Assembly (NCBI GenBank): GCA_905182465.1 | Contig: CAJJBI010000006.1 | Location: forward strand, 271,523-335,522 | Source of the DNA: Opitutaceae bacterium BACL24 MAG-120322-bin51 | Lineage (GTDB): Bacteria; Verrucomicrobiota; Verrucomicrobiia; Opitutales; Coraliomargaritaceae | Direction of reading: 5' to 3' | Length of the DNA: 64,000 nucleotides | Part shown: piece after piece, positions 39,447-50,067 of the stretch | How the letters are laid out: the number at the start of each line of letters is the position of its first letter | Numbering within the stretch: the first letter of the stretch is position 1 | Notes under the pieces: generated by a model | The model's input: the letters and a program-made list of their open reading frames with translations, nothing else | Database searches by the model: none | What the model was told of the DNA's origin: nothing | Translations under genes and position numbers: made by a program

Positions 39447-41840
39447 ATGCGCATCTTACAGACAGTCTCTTTCTTCGCAGCCAGCTTGATCGCTATTTGT
39501 CTGCCGACTCAATCTACTTACGCAAGGAAGCTGAAACCTATCCGATTATCAACCGAATTATCACTCGAGTTCGATGGTTTCCGCTCGACCAGTGACCAAT
39601 ACGTGATGGGTAATGTCCAGTTGCGCCCTGGTATGAATTATAATCCGGCGCTGCTCGACCAGTCGATTCGTGCTCTCTACAGCACGGGTTATTTTGAATT
39701 TGTTGAGGCTCGTGTCGACAAGGCGCAAAATCAAACCGTCGACGTGGTTTTCGAGCTAGTTTCCAAGTATACTATCGAACGCATCCGCTTTCTAGGTAAC
39801 GATAAATACACTGATTCACGCCTAGCCTCAAAGGCCGAGCTTGAGACTGGTAAATCGCTGGACGAGTATCTAGTCAGCGTTGGCGCGGATAACATTGCCG
39901 CTTATTACGTAGAAAAAGGCTTTCCTGATGTAGAGGTCGACTACCGCATACAGCGTGATGAGCAAACTGGCTACGCAGTGGTCAGCTACGATGTCGACGA
40001 AGGTGGTAAAGTCCGTATCGATGAAATCTTCTTCGAAGGAAACGAAGCCTTTCAGTGATAAAAAGCTCCTCAAGCAACTTGAAACAAGTAAGCACGGGTG
40101 GCTATCTTGGTTGACGGGTTCCGGGAAGTTCGACGAAAAGAAATTCAAAGAAGACCTCACCACTCTTCGTAAGTTTTACAGTGACTCTGGTTTTCTCGAC
40201 TGTGAGATCAACGAGGAAAAAGTATCCATTGATTTCGTCGAGTCTGATGAAATTGTAATTACCATTCCTCTAGTCGAAGGGCAGCTCTACTATCTCGGAG
40301 AGTTCTCTGTTGAAAATGCTACCGTCTACACCACGGACGAGCTACTCGACGTGGTGCGCCTAGAGAAAGGTGATCCATTTTCTCCGCAGGACGTGGATGA
40401 TGCCGCCATTGCCATCCGCGATTACTACACTTCGAGTGGCTACCTTGATTCTAGGGTTCGTGCCGAACGCGTTCCAAACATGGAGACACGTCAGATTGAT
40501 GTCGTCTTCCGAGTGCGTGAGAGTGAGAAATTCTATGTGGAGTCGATCAACGTGGAGGGCAATACCAAGTCTAAATCGCGAGTCATTATCCGCGAGTTAG
40601 CGCTCAGCCCAGGTGATGTATTTGACCTTAGGCGCATGGATGTCAGCGAGCGACGCCTTAAAAATATCAATTTCTTTGAAGATGTCCGCCTAAACCCTGA
40701 ATCCACAAACATCCCTGGACGTAAGGACCTCGGCATCACTGTGAGGGAAGGCCGCACGGGTAGCTTCACTTTTGGTGCGGGCTTTGGTTCAGTCGAAAGC
40801 GTCGTCATCTATCTTCGAGGTTTCTCAAGGTAACTTTGACCTCTTCAATTGGCGCTCTGGATTTCAAGGTGATGGCCAAAAGTTTCGTTTTCGCGCCTCG
40901 GTTGGTACGACTAGTAACCAAGTCTTAATTGCTTTTGAGGAGCCCTGGTTGTTCGAGCAACGCCTCGCCTTCGGTGTCGAGATTTATCGAACAGAATCCG
41001 ATTATAATAGCGCTGATTATAACGAGTTACGAACAGGCTTCGAACTCTACCTCCGCCGTCGCCTCTTCGAGTTGGTCGAAGCACGCCTTTCCTACCGTAT
41101 GGAACTGGTCGATATTTTTGACGTAGATCGCAATCCATACGCCTAATGCGGTGCTGATAATGGCTGACGGTCGTATTGCAATGATGGCATCGCCGATGTT
41201 TTCCAGCGCGCAGAGGGTGAAGATCTCGTCTCCAAGGTCGGCCTCACTTTTCTCCGCGATACCAGAGAGACCCTTATCTTTACGCGTAAGGGCAACCGTT
41301 CCTCACTTAAGTTTGAGTATGCGGGCATCGGTGGTGATATCAACTACTACAAAATGGAAGGGCGGACTGCGCAGTTCATTCCCACATTCGATGCCTATGA
41401 GCAGTCGCTCTCCATTATCGCCCGCGCTGGTAGTGTATCACCTTTTGGCCAGAGTGATAGGTCCCGTTTTACGACCGCTTCTATCTAGGTGGTCCCGATA
41501 CGCTTCGTGGCTTTCGATTACCGGGAAGTGGGTCCACGAGATAGATGATACAACTGCTCGTGATGAAGCAGTGGGCGGCAACACTTACGCCTTGGTTTCT
41601 TTTGAATATGGTTTCCGAATTGCGGAACCTTTGGGGCTGGTTGTGTTCTATGACTGGGGATTTGTTAATGAAAATGATTTTGATTTCAGTATGTCTGAAT
41701 ACGCCGACAATTGGGGCGTGGGTGCGCGCATCATGCTCATGGGCTCGCCGCTCAAGCTCGATCTCGGTATACCTATCACTTCCCCTGAAGGTGCTGGTGG
41801 GGGCACGCAATTCAATTTTTCCTTTGGCACACGCTTCTAG
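39447..41840 (+). CDS. bamA: Outer-membrane protein assembly factor BamA (many frameshifts)
   Basis: Inserts beta-barrel proteins into the outer membrane. Signal peptide, then POTRA repeats ([49 protein letters not shown]) and a C-terminal barrel with GGPDTLRGF and a final strand FNFSFGTRF. The coding frame changes near 40055, 40812, in the 41140-41190 stretch, near 41475 and twice around 41525-41545. The joined sequence aligns as one protein, so these are most likely sequencing indels in an essential gene. Directly upstream of skp and lpxD, the classic envelope-assembly order. Confidence 0.93.
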
Positions 41841-41883
41841 TCGTGCTCTAATCTAACAACTCAATCACATAAACAAATATCAT

Positions 41884-42426
41884 ATGAAAAAATCCACTAC
41901 CCTTATTCTCGCATTTCTATTGCTTGCCACCGGGCTTTTCGCCCAAAAAGCTCCGATCGTTGGCGTCGTCGACGTACAACGCGTCCTTGCAGACTTCACG
42001 GAATTTCAAGCAGCTGTTGAAAAAGTCAGAGGCTCTGTAGCTCCAGTCGAAGAGGAAATGCAAAAAATGCAGTCTAGCATTCAAACCATCGTCACCGAGG
42101 GCCGGGAAATCGAAACCAAGGCGAACAATCCAGCTGCGAGCGAAGATGCACGTGCAGAGGCTGCTGCTGCGCTCCCCGAGCTCCAAGCTAAGCTCCAAGA
42201 AGCGCAGGCTAACTTGAACCAATTCCGCCAGCAAGCGCAGCAACTCGCTCAGCAAGGCCAGGAAGAACAACTCGCGCCGCTCCAAGCGAGGGCTGTTGAA
42301 GCAGTCAAGACGGTCGCTGAAGACAAGGGAATCGATCTTGTTGTTCCCAAGAACAACGTCATCTACTCTTCCGAAGCGCTCGATATTTCTGACGCTGTAA
42401 TCGCTGTTCTCAATTCCGGCGAATAG
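41884..42426 (+). CDS. OmpH/Skp family periplasmic chaperone
   Basis: Holds unfolded outer-membrane proteins in the periplasm. Signal peptide (ending near LFAQK), an opening APIVGVVDVQRVLADFTEF, and a long coiled coil (residues 40-145) rich in Gln, Glu and Ala. 180 residues. Placed between bamA and lpxD as in many Gram-negatives. The intrinsic terminator at 42449 follows the gene. Confidence 0.9.
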   Translation: MKKSTTLILAFLLLATGLFAQKAPIVGVVDVQRVLADFTEFQAAVEKVRGSVAPVEEEMQKMQSSIQTIVTEGREIETKANNPAASEDARAEAAAALPELQAKLQEAQANLNQFRQQAQQLAQQGQEEQLAPLQARAVEAVKTVAEDKGIDLVVPKNNVIYSSEALDISDAVIAVLNSGE

Positions 42427-42448
42427 TTTAGATTAATTTCAATTTTCA

Positions 42449-42482
42449 AAAACCCTGTTCTCGCATAGGACAGGGTTTTTTG
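42449..42482 (+). terminator. Rho-independent terminator after skp
   Basis: Ten-base inverted repeat (aaaaccctgt / acagggtttt) with an 11-base loop and a T run, ending 13 bases before the lpxD start. It should limit read-through from bamA-skp to lpxD, with lpxD perhaps having its own weak promoter. Confidence 0.8.
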
Positions 42483-42494
42483 TTTCTATACATC

Positions 42495-43547
42495 ATGGTT
42501 TTAAATTATTCCACTAAACGCATTCTCGAAATCTTAGGTAAGGATTGCCAAGCGGTCGGTGCTTATGATGGCACAATGCGAGGTATCGCCTCGCTAGCTG
42601 AGGCCGAGCAGGGTGATCTTTCGTTTTTAGGAAATGCTAAATATCGCGCAGATGTGCCTGATTCGAAGGCTTCGGTCATACTTGTTCCCGAGGAATATGA
42701 AGAGGCGCCTAAGGCTGGGCAGCTTTATTTGAAACTCAAAAACCCCTCCTTCGCCCTTGCACTAATTTGCCGCGATATTGAAGGCAAGTTGCTGCCCCAA
42801 GCACCCGCGGGCGTTCACTCAAGCGCAGTGATTGAGCCAGATGCAGAAGTCTCGCCAGAAGCTAGCATCGGCGCGTTTTGCTACATAGGATCGGGCGCTA
42901 AAGTTGGGGCATCCGTCTTAGAGAGCCATGTTACGATAGGTCGCGACGCCGTGATTGGTGACGGCGCGCATTTATTTTCACGTGTTTCGATTGGTGACTA
43001 TTGTGAGATCGGTGAGCGTAATCGCTTAATGTCTGGCAGCGTGATTGGTTCGGACGGTTACGGCTACGAATACGAGAATGGGACCCATCAGCGCGTGCCG
43101 CAGATCGGGAATGTAGTTACGGCTGCCGACGTCGACATCGGCGCCAACTCGACGATCGACCGAGCTCGCTTCGGCTCGACCCAGATCGGTGCTGGCACGA
43201 AGATCGATAATCAGGTGCAGATTGCGCACAATGTGCGAATTGGACAGCACTGCTTGATTGTTGCTCAGGTGGGCATCAGCGGAAGCACGGTATTAGGCGA
43301 TGGCGTTATCGTTGCGGGCCAAGCTGGCCTCGCAGGGCATTTAAAGATCGGCTCCGGTGCTATGATCGCCGCAAGCACCGCCGTGTTCAGCGATATAGAG
43401 GCTCAATCAAAGGTCCGTGGTTACCCTGCCATGCCCATGATGCTCTTCAATCGGATGGCCGTTTTGCAACGAAAGTTACCTGATCTTTTCAAAAGGTTTG
43501 ATCAACTCGAAAAAAGGGTAAACTCTCAGCCTGACGAGTCTATATAG
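42495..43547 (+). CDS. lpxD: UDP-3-O-acylglucosamine N-acyltransferase
   Basis: Third step of lipid A biosynthesis. N-terminal uridine-binding domain (LAEAEQGDLSFLGNAKYRA), then hexapeptide repeats (VIEPDAEVSPEASIGAFCYI, VTIGRDAVIGDGAH), the catalytic His in KIDNQVQIAHNVRIGQHCLI, and a C-terminal helix. Start at MVLNYSTKR (42495). The organism must therefore make lipid A. lpxC/fabZ/lpxA are not adjacent. Followed by prs after 12 bases. Confidence 0.95.
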   Translation: MVLNYSTKRILEILGKDCQAVGAYDGTMRGIASLAEAEQGDLSFLGNAKYRADVPDSKASVILVPEEYEEAPKAGQLYLKLKNPSFALALICRDIEGKLLPQAPAGVHSSAVIEPDAEVSPEASIGAFCYIGSGAKVGASVLESHVTIGRDAVIGDGAHLFSRVSIGDYCEIGERNRLMSGSVIGSDGYGYEYENGTHQRVPQIGNVVTAADVDIGANSTIDRARFGSTQIGAGTKIDNQVQIAHNVRIGQHCLIVAQVGISGSTVLGDGVIVAGQAGLAGHLKIGSGAMIAASTAVFSDIEAQSKVRGYPAMPMMLFNRMAVLQRKLPDLFKRFDQLEKRVNSQPDESI

Positions 43548-43559
43548 TACATTTTAACA

Positions 43560-44513
43560 ATGATGAAAGAAAGTCCCCTCAAAATATTCTGCGGTAATTC
43601 AAATCCCGCCCTCGCTAAGGAGATTTGCGAATATCTCAAGGTGCCGTTGGCCAAGGCCGATGTCGTCAGCTTTCCCGATGGTGAGAGCTTCGTCCGGATC
43701 AACGAGAATGTTCGTGGCGCGGATGTGTTCATCATCCAGTCCACTTGTAATCCGGCCAATCAGAACTTGATGGAGCTCTTCATCATGATCGATGCTGCTC
43801 GCCGCGCTTCAGCCAATCGCATTACCGCCGTCATTCCTTTCTATGGTTACGCTCGTCAGGATCGCAAAGATCAACCCCGCGTGCCAATTACTTCTAAACT
43901 AGTGGCCAATCTGCTCGTCTCTGCGGGCACAGATCGCGTCCTTACCGTCGATCTTCATGCTCAGCAGATCCAAGGTTTCTTCGATATCCCCGTCGACCAT
44001 CTCTACGCTTCGCCAGTTTTGTTCCAGTATTTGAAGGATATTGATACGAAAAACCTCACGCTCTTCTCGCCTGATGTGGGAGGTATGAAAATGGCCTCTG
44101 CTTATGCGGGCATGCTCGATGTGCCCATTGGTTTTATTGCAAAGCGCCGTACTAGTGCCGAAACCGTCGAGGCGACTTCGTTAGTCGGCGAGACTGAAGG
44201 CCGCGATATTTTGCTGATCGATGATATGACAGAGACCGCTGGTACGCTGTGCGCTGCTGCGAAATTACTTAAGGAAAATGGCGCCAAGAGTGTGATGGCA
44301 GCCGTCAGTCACGGCGTGCTTAATGAAATGGGCTACCAGCGTTTAGCTGATAGTGCGATCGATCAGCTTATCACCACCAACACTACGCCCGTGCAAGCTC
44401 GGCCTGGTGTGCCAATCACTGTTCTGAGCGTTGCAGAATTACTGGGCGAGGGGATTAGGCGCATTCACAATAATGCGAGTGTTACCAGTCTCTTCGATAT
44501 CAAGGGCTTCTAG
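43560..44513 (+). CDS. prs: Ribose-phosphate pyrophosphokinase
   Basis: Makes PRPP from ribose-5-phosphate and ATP, used by trpD and the his genes in this window. Family landmarks: FPDGESFVRINENVRG, YGYARQDRKDQPRVPITSKL, VDLHAQQIQGFFDIPVDHL, and the PRPP loop LIDDMTETAGTL (here TETAGT). 317 residues. Two consecutive ATG codons at 43560. Confidence 0.96.
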   Translation: MMKESPLKIFCGNSNPALAKEICEYLKVPLAKADVVSFPDGESFVRINENVRGADVFIIQSTCNPANQNLMELFIMIDAARRASANRITAVIPFYGYARQDRKDQPRVPITSKLVANLLVSAGTDRVLTVDLHAQQIQGFFDIPVDHLYASPVLFQYLKDIDTKNLTLFSPDVGGMKMASAYAGMLDVPIGFIAKRRTSAETVEATSLVGETEGRDILLIDDMTETAGTLCAAAKLLKENGAKSVMAAVSHGVLNEMGYQRLADSAIDQLITTNTTPVQARPGVPITVLSVAELLGEGIRRIHNNASVTSLFDIKGF

Positions 44514-44522
44514 TCAAAGGCC

Positions 44523-44756
44523 GTGGTTGGGTTAAACGTGGATATCTTTTTCCTGCTCTATTTGGGGGCAGGATTCATTCTGCTCTTCGGTCTCTGGTTT
44601 TATTATGACTGGCGCGATAGTCACATCCATGATGCGCAGCGCGCCAAAGTCATCTATCACTGCATCAAGTGCAGCCAAATTTATACAGGGCCTCATCTGA
44701 GCGAAGAATGCGATTGCCCCCAATGCGGCTTTACCAATGGTCGACTACGCTTTTGA
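44523..44756 (+). CDS. Small membrane protein with C-terminal zinc ribbon
   Basis: Hypothetical 77-residue protein (GTG start at 44523). One membrane helix (DIFFLLYLGAGFILLFGLWF) and then a cytoplasmic cysteine motif HCIKCSQIYTG and CDCPQCGFTNGRLRF, which fits a C4 zinc ribbon. Tight spacing between prs and guaA suggests it belongs to the same transcript. Function unknown. Confidence 0.7.
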   Translation: MVGLNVDIFFLLYLGAGFILLFGLWFYYDWRDSHIHDAQRAKVIYHCIKCSQIYTGPHLSEECDCPQCGFTNGRLRF

Positions 44757-44797
44757 GTCATTCATTTTTCTAATTCGAAATTTCTAAACCTTACACA

Positions 44798-46345
44798 ATG
44801 CCAGACATCATCGCAGTTCTAGACTTCGGCTCGCAATACACGCAAGTCATCGCCCGTCGTATCCGTGAGGCTCACGTCCTTTCTCGGATTTATCCTTATA
44901 ATACGAAGGCGAGCGTCCTCAAGAAGGAGGGCGTTAAAGGCATCATTCTTTCCGGTGGGCCGTCCTCAGTTTTACTCAAAGGTTCGCCGCGTCCTGACAA
45001 AAAAGTTTTTGAACTAGGAGTCCCGGTGCTCGGTATCTGTTACGGAGAGCAATTGATGGCACACATGCTTGGCGGTAAGGTCGGCAAAAGCTTACAGCGC
45101 GAGTTTGGGCACGGCACATTGAGTATTTCCAAAAAAGGTAAGCTCTTCGCAGGTCTACCCAAAGTTCTCCGCGTGTGGAATTCCCACGGCGATCGCCTCG
45201 AAAAACTGCCTAAGGGCTTCGAAGCCATCGCATCAACTGAAAACTCACCCTTCGCAACTATTCAAGATGCCAAGCGTAATTTCTACGGCATGCAGTTTCA
45301 CCCCGAAGTGGCTCACTCCGAAATGGGCATGGAAGTAATCTCCAATTTCTTGCTTAAGATTTGCAAATGCAAAGGAGAGTGGTCGATGGCCAACTACATC
45401 GAAGAATCCATCCGCCAGATCCGCGACACTGTCGGCGAAAAACGCGTCATTCTAGGGCTGAGTGGTGGTGTCGATTCCTCCGTCGCCGCAGCCTTGATCC
45501 ACCGAGCCATCGGTAAGCAGTTGACCTGTGTTTTCGTTGATAACGGACTGCTCCGTCTCCATGAGCGTGAACAGGTCGAGAAGCTTTACGGCGATCACTT
45601 CGACCTCGACGTTCGTGTTGCTAAGAAATCGAAACTCTTCCTTGATCGCCTCAAAGGAGTCGCCGACCCGGAGAAAAAGCGTAAGATCATTGGCAATAGC
45701 TTTGTCGAAGTTTTCGACCAAGAGGTCAAAAAACTTAAAAAGAAGGGCGACTACGCCTTCCTCGCTCAGGGCACACTCTATCCCGATGTGATTGAGTCTG
45801 TAGCGATTGAAGGGAATCCAGCGGCACTGATTAAGAGTCACCACAACGTCGGCGGCTTGCCTAAGAAGATGAAGCTCAGCCTCCTCGAACCTCTGCGTGA
45901 GCTCTTCAAAGACGAAGTCCGTGAGCTCGGCTCAGAGCTCGGTTTACCCAAGGAAGTCGTTTGGCGCCAGCCATTCCCGGGGCCTGGACTCGGTGTCCGC
46001 GTGATGGGTCCCATCGTAAAAAAGGACCTCGATGTGCTCCGCAGAGCCGATGCGATTCTCCAAGAGGAGATGATGGCCGCGGACCTTTACTATAAAGTTT
46101 GGCAATCCTTCTGCGTCTTCCTTCCGGTTAAGACCGTTGGAGTGATGGGTGACGAGCGCACCTACGAAAATGTCGTCGCGCTGCGTATCGTCGAGAGTGT
46201 CGACGCTATGACCGCCGACTGGGCCCGCGTGCCCTACGAAGTGCTCCGCACCATTTCAAGTCGTATCATCAACGAAGTCACCGGTTGCAATCGTGTCGTC
46301 CTGGACATCAGTTCTAAGCCTCCCAGCACCATCGAGTGGGAGTAG
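44798..46345 (+). CDS. guaA: GMP synthase (glutamine-hydrolysing)
   Basis: Amidotransferase that makes GMP from XMP. GATase domain with catalytic Cys in [14 protein letters not shown] (Glu after Gly instead of the common Met), His-Glu in [15 protein letters not shown]-pyrophosphatase P-loop [16 protein letters not shown]-terminal dimer domain ending [15 protein letters not shown]. 515 residues. Follows the small zinc-ribbon gene by 41 bases. Confidence 0.96.
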   Translation: MPDIIAVLDFGSQYTQVIARRIREAHVLSRIYPYNTKASVLKKEGVKGIILSGGPSSVLLKGSPRPDKKVFELGVPVLGICYGEQLMAHMLGGKVGKSLQREFGHGTLSISKKGKLFAGLPKVLRVWNSHGDRLEKLPKGFEAIASTENSPFATIQDAKRNFYGMQFHPEVAHSEMGMEVISNFLLKICKCKGEWSMANYIEESIRQIRDTVGEKRVILGLSGGVDSSVAAALIHRAIGKQLTCVFVDNGLLRLHEREQVEKLYGDHFDLDVRVAKKSKLFLDRLKGVADPEKKRKIIGNSFVEVFDQEVKKLKKKGDYAFLAQGTLYPDVIESVAIEGNPAALIKSHHNVGGLPKKMKLSLLEPLRELFKDEVRELGSELGLPKEVVWRQPFPGPGLGVRVMGPIVKKDLDVLRRADAILQEEMMAADLYYKVWQSFCVFLPVKTVGVMGDERTYENVVALRIVESVDAMTADWARVPYEVLRTISSRIINEVTGCNRVVLDISSKPPSTIEWE

Positions 46346-46388
46346 AGGCTAACTTATTGTCTTCGTTAGAGTCAAATGACAGCTCTCT

Positions 46389-46475
46389 ATGACAAGACAG
46401 CTTAATTTGTGTTTCTTATTAGTTCTTGGCGCCAATCTTAGTGCCCAAGAGCTTAGAGAAGGCGACATTCAATAG
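46389..46475 (+). CDS. Possible tiny exported peptide or decayed gene start
   Basis: 28-codon frame with ATG at 46389, whose product looks like a complete signal peptide (MTRQLNLCFLLVLG) with a cleavage-like SAQ, then nine residues and TAG. It lies in the 190-base gap between guaA and hisD. It could be a very short secreted peptide or the remnant of a longer exported protein. No longer reading frame follows in any phase. Confidence 0.25.
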   Translation: MTRQLNLCFLLVLGANLSAQELREGDIQ

Positions 46476-46535
46476 ACTATTTTTCGTCAAGCGCACTTGC
46501 AGGCAGTCCGCAGAACTGTTTGCTTATTTAAAGTT

Positions 46536-47832
46536 ATGCAAAAGATCGAATTTTCCGAGTCGTCAAAATTTCAAAATGCCTTGCGCACTTTCTGCGATCA
46601 AGCAGTCGTTTCTGGCGATCTGACAGATGTAGTGACAAGCGTGCTTTCTGATGTGGGGAAGCGCGGTGACCGCGCAGTCCTTGAATACACTGAAAAATTT
46701 GATCAAGCGAAGCTCACCGCCAAGGCGATGCGGGTTTCGTCCGAGGACCTCAAAGCTTCGGTCAAGAGCCTCAGTGCTGCCGACCGCAAGGCCATCCGCG
46801 AATCCATCGCCTTGGTCAAAGACTTTCATAAAAAGACGCTGCCTAAAGACTGGAAGGCGAAAAATGCCCAAGGCGGCATCGTCGGCGAGCGATTTTACCC
46901 CATCCAGCGTGTCGGGCTCTATATCCCCGGTGGAAACGTCCCGCTCGTCTCCACCGTCATCATGACGGCTGTACTCGCAAAGCTGGTTAAAGTGCCCGGA
47001 AATCGCCGTCTGCACGCCGCCCGATGCAGATGGCAATGTCGCGCCTGCTATGTTGGCAGCGCTTTCCATCATTGGTATCGACGAGGTCTACAAAGTGGGT
47101 GGCATCCAAGCCATTGGTGCGATGGCCTATGGCACCAAGACGATTCCAGCGGTCGATAAAATCTATGGTCCTGGTAATGCCTACGTGATGGAAGCCAAAC
47201 GGCAGGTGCTGGGCACTGTTGGTATTGACCTGCTACCTGGCCCAAGTGAAGTGATGATCATTGCTGATGCTGGAGCCAATCCCCGTCATGTCGCCGCCGA
47301 CCTCCTCGCGCAGGCTGAGCACGGTAGTGGCAAAGAGATCATTTATTTCGCGACGACGAGCAAGTCGCTCCTCGGTAAAATCGAGAAGGCGATCGCTAAG
47401 CAATTACCTACGCTCCGCCATGCTGATAAATGCGCCAAAATTCTCAATGGTCGCTGCCTCGCCGTGACCTGTAAGACACTCGCCCAAGCTGTCAAAGTGG
47501 CCAACTACATAGCGCCCGAGCACCTAGAGCTTCAAGTCGCGGCGGCCTCTATTGAGCCCCTGAGTCAGCAGATCACAACTGCTGGAGCGATTCTTCAGGG
47601 CTATATGACGCCTACCGTGCTTGGTGATTTCACCGCAGGTCCCAGTCACACCTTGCCCACTGGCCGTGCGGGACGCTTCTTCAGTGGTCTCCAAGCGACC
47701 GATTTCATGCGCCGCTCCAGCACGGTGCGCTACGATGCCAAGAGTCTCGCAAAAGCTTCACCCGTCGTGGAGACTTTCGCTCGACTCGAGCAGCTCGACG
47801 CTCACGGCAAGTCGCTGACGATAAGATTGTAG
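46536..47832 (+). CDS. hisD: Histidinol dehydrogenase (frameshifted)
   Basis: Last enzyme of histidine synthesis, oxidising histidinol twice. Conserved blocks are seen in two frames: VGLYIPGGNVPLVSTVIMTA in the first; CTPPDADGNVAPAMLAA, IYGPGNAYVMEAKRQV, DLLPGPSEVMIIADAGANPR and NYIAPEHLELQ in the second. The change near 46998 is a single extra base (gtgcccggaaatc), giving VPEIAVCTPP when corrected. Start chosen at MQKIEFSES (46536). Confidence 0.93.
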
Positions 47833-47933
47833 TCGACGGCAGTCGGTAGCTGCTCTGCTTCGTTCTATAGAGGGCGCGGCAGTAAAGAGAGCTGACTACA
47901 TGACTGAATGAGTCGAACCTGGGCGAAGTGCTT

Positions 47934-48857
47934 TTAGTGCGAGTAGACCCCCGCGTCGGTTAGCCTCTGAATACTTTCGACGACACGTGCTTTGTCTTCG
48001 GGGTAGGTCACGCCAAACCAAGGGCTCTCTGTTTGTAAGACAGGGCATTCGACCTCGCCCGCTTTAATCAGGCTATCAACAAGGCTGGGTAAGTAATATT
48101 CAGATTTTGCCTCCTGACCGTGCGCCTGCAGGAAGGCCTCGAAATGGGCTTCGAGTGGTTCAAAGATCGCTGGTGTAAAGCCCCAGAAGTTCATCGAGAC
48201 GACCGCCTCGGCGGAGAGCGGCACGCGCTCGCTCAGAAGGTTTTCGCCGCTTAGCTGGCCTTCCGCATCCTTGCCGATGGCAGTGTACTCTTGCACACTT
48301 TGCAACTTGCCGCCATCGAGCGCGCAAATGCCGCGATTGACTGTGCCGTGAGGGGAGAGGGTGTTACGTAAGGTATAACCGACCATACAGGCACTGAGTT
48401 CCTCCGTAGCCTCCGAGCTCGGATCGGGAGAATGAGCGCCACTTGCCTGAAGTTGCTCGGCCATCTGAGCGTAAGCTTCACGCCCATAGAAATCGTCTGC
48501 GTTGATCACTGCAAATGGCTCAGTAATGCTATCGCGCGCGGCACGCACAGCGTGTGCCGTCCCCCAGGGCTTTGTGCGACCTTCGGGTGCTGTGTGATTG
48601 GCGGGCAGATCGTGTAGGTCTTGAAAGGCATAGCACACCTCGATTTTTTTAGCGTGTTTGTCACCGATTTGCCTGCGGAAGGCCTCTTCAAAATCTTTGC
48701 GAATGACGAAGACGACTTTAGCAAAACCGGCACGGCAGGCGTCTTCCACCGCATAGTCGATCATGGTTTCGCCAGATGGCCCCATGGCATCCAGTTGTTT
48801 AAGGCCGCCGTAGCGAGATCCCATACCTGCAGCGAGTAGGAGGAGAGTGGGTTGCAT
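47934..48857 (-). CDS. NTP-transferase family protein (sugar-1-phosphate nucleotidyltransferase-like)
   Basis: Rossmann-type nucleotidyltransferase. N-terminal LLLLAAGMGSRYGGLKQLDA is the nucleotide-binding signature (usual GxGTRxxPxTK is here GMGSRYGGLKQLD). NADDFYGREAY supplies the metal-binding Asp. Start at MQPTLLLLAAG (48857), since the longer frame (49031) would overlap the divergent hisC. 307 residues. The sugar is unknown. It is inserted head-to-head between hisD and hisC. Confidence 0.8.
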   Translation of the reverse strand: MQPTLLLLAAGMGSRYGGLKQLDAMGPSGETMIDYAVEDACRAGFAKVVFVIRKDFEEAFRRQIGDKHAKKIEVCYAFQDLHDLPANHTAPEGRTKPWGTAHAVRAARDSITEPFAVINADDFYGREAYAQMAEQLQASGAHSPDPSSEATEELSACMVGYTLRNTLSPHGTVNRGICALDGGKLQSVQEYTAIGKDAEGQLSGENLLSERVPLSAEAVVSMNFWGFTPAIFEPLEAHFEAFLQAHGQEAKSEYYLPSLVDSLIKAGEVECPVLQTESPWFGVTYPEDKARVVESIQRLTDAGVYSH

Positions 48858-48974
48858 GCCTAAGTTGATAGCTGTGTATTCTTTGGCTGACAATCTGTAA
48901 GTCTCTCTAAATTGGTAGGACATTGCTTTCGCAGTTGAATCGAAGGGACTTATCGTTCTTCTTGCAGTGATCCA

Positions 48975-50067
48975 ATGAAGAAGACTTTCGATGCCAGCAG
49001 TCGTGCGCTCCCGCACATTCAAGACTTGCACGCCTACGTGCCGGGTGAGCAGCCGCAGGGTGAGGCTTGGGTCAAACTGAATACCAACGAAAACCCTTAT
49101 CCACCCTCGCCGAAGGTGACCGATGCAGTCGCCCTTGAAGTTCAGAATTTACGTAAATACCCCGAACCGACCAGCGTGAAGCTACGTGCGTTGATCGGCT
49201 CGCGTTATGGTTTGGGGCAGAGCGAATGTCATCATCGGCAACGGCTCCGATAATATTCTCGACCTGATTACACGCTGTTTTGTGTCTGATCCGGGCGCAG
49301 GTCACACGGTGCCCAGTTATTCCCTCTACCCAGTGGTGGCGGGTATGTCGGGGCAGGGCTTGGTTGACGTCAACTTCGACCGCTCCATGCAGCTCGACGT
49401 CGAGGCACTGGCCGCGACGCAGGCAAAAGTCTTTTTCCTGACCAATCCGAACGCACCGACGGGCGTTGCCTTCCCGATCGAGCAGATTGAAGCGGCTTTG
49501 AAGGCGATCGACGGCCTGCTTGTGGTCGACGAGGCTTATGTCGATTTCGGCGCCGATTCGGCGGTCTCTTTGCTCAAGGAATATGAAAACCTGGTCGTAG
49601 TGCGCACTTTTTCTAAGTCCTACAGCCTTGCTGGCATGCGAGTAGGCTTCGCCCTGGCGGCGGCACCCATCATCAGCATGCTTGATCGCGTGCGTGACGC
49701 CTACAACCTCGACCGTGTCGCCCAAGCCGCTGCGCAGGCAGCATTTGAAGATGTCGAGCACTTCGAAGCGCAGCGCCAGAAAGTGATGGCTACTCGCGAG
49801 GCGACCCGTGCACAGCTCGACGCATACGATTGGTTTACCTACCCCTCCGCCGCGAACTTCCTCTTTACCGAGCCGAAAAATGCGGCAGGCGAGTCTGGTT
49901 CGGAAGTCGCTGCGAGTCTTTTTGAGTATCTTAAATCCCAGCGCGTCCTCGTGCGCTATTTTTCCTCCCATCCTTTAACTTGCTCTTTCATCCGAGTCAG
50001 CGTAGGAACTGATGCTGAAATGAAGGTTTTTTTAACCGCTGTCGAATCATGGCTGAACAACGCATAG
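48975..50067 (+). CDS. hisC: Histidinol-phosphate aminotransferase (second copy, frameshifted)
   Basis: PLP aminotransferase joined to hisB in a histidine operon. First frame ([15 protein letters not shown]) and second frame ([52 protein letters not shown] with the PLP-Lys) meet near 49224, where a single base is wrong. Ends overlapping hisB by 19 bases. Differs clearly from the copy at 8.6 kb, so the two are not recent duplicates. Confidence 0.92.

Noticed and set aside
39447..41840. Programmed frameshifting in bamA
   Set aside because: Several shifts without a common slippery site or stimulator, in a gene never known to need it; sequence error is simpler.
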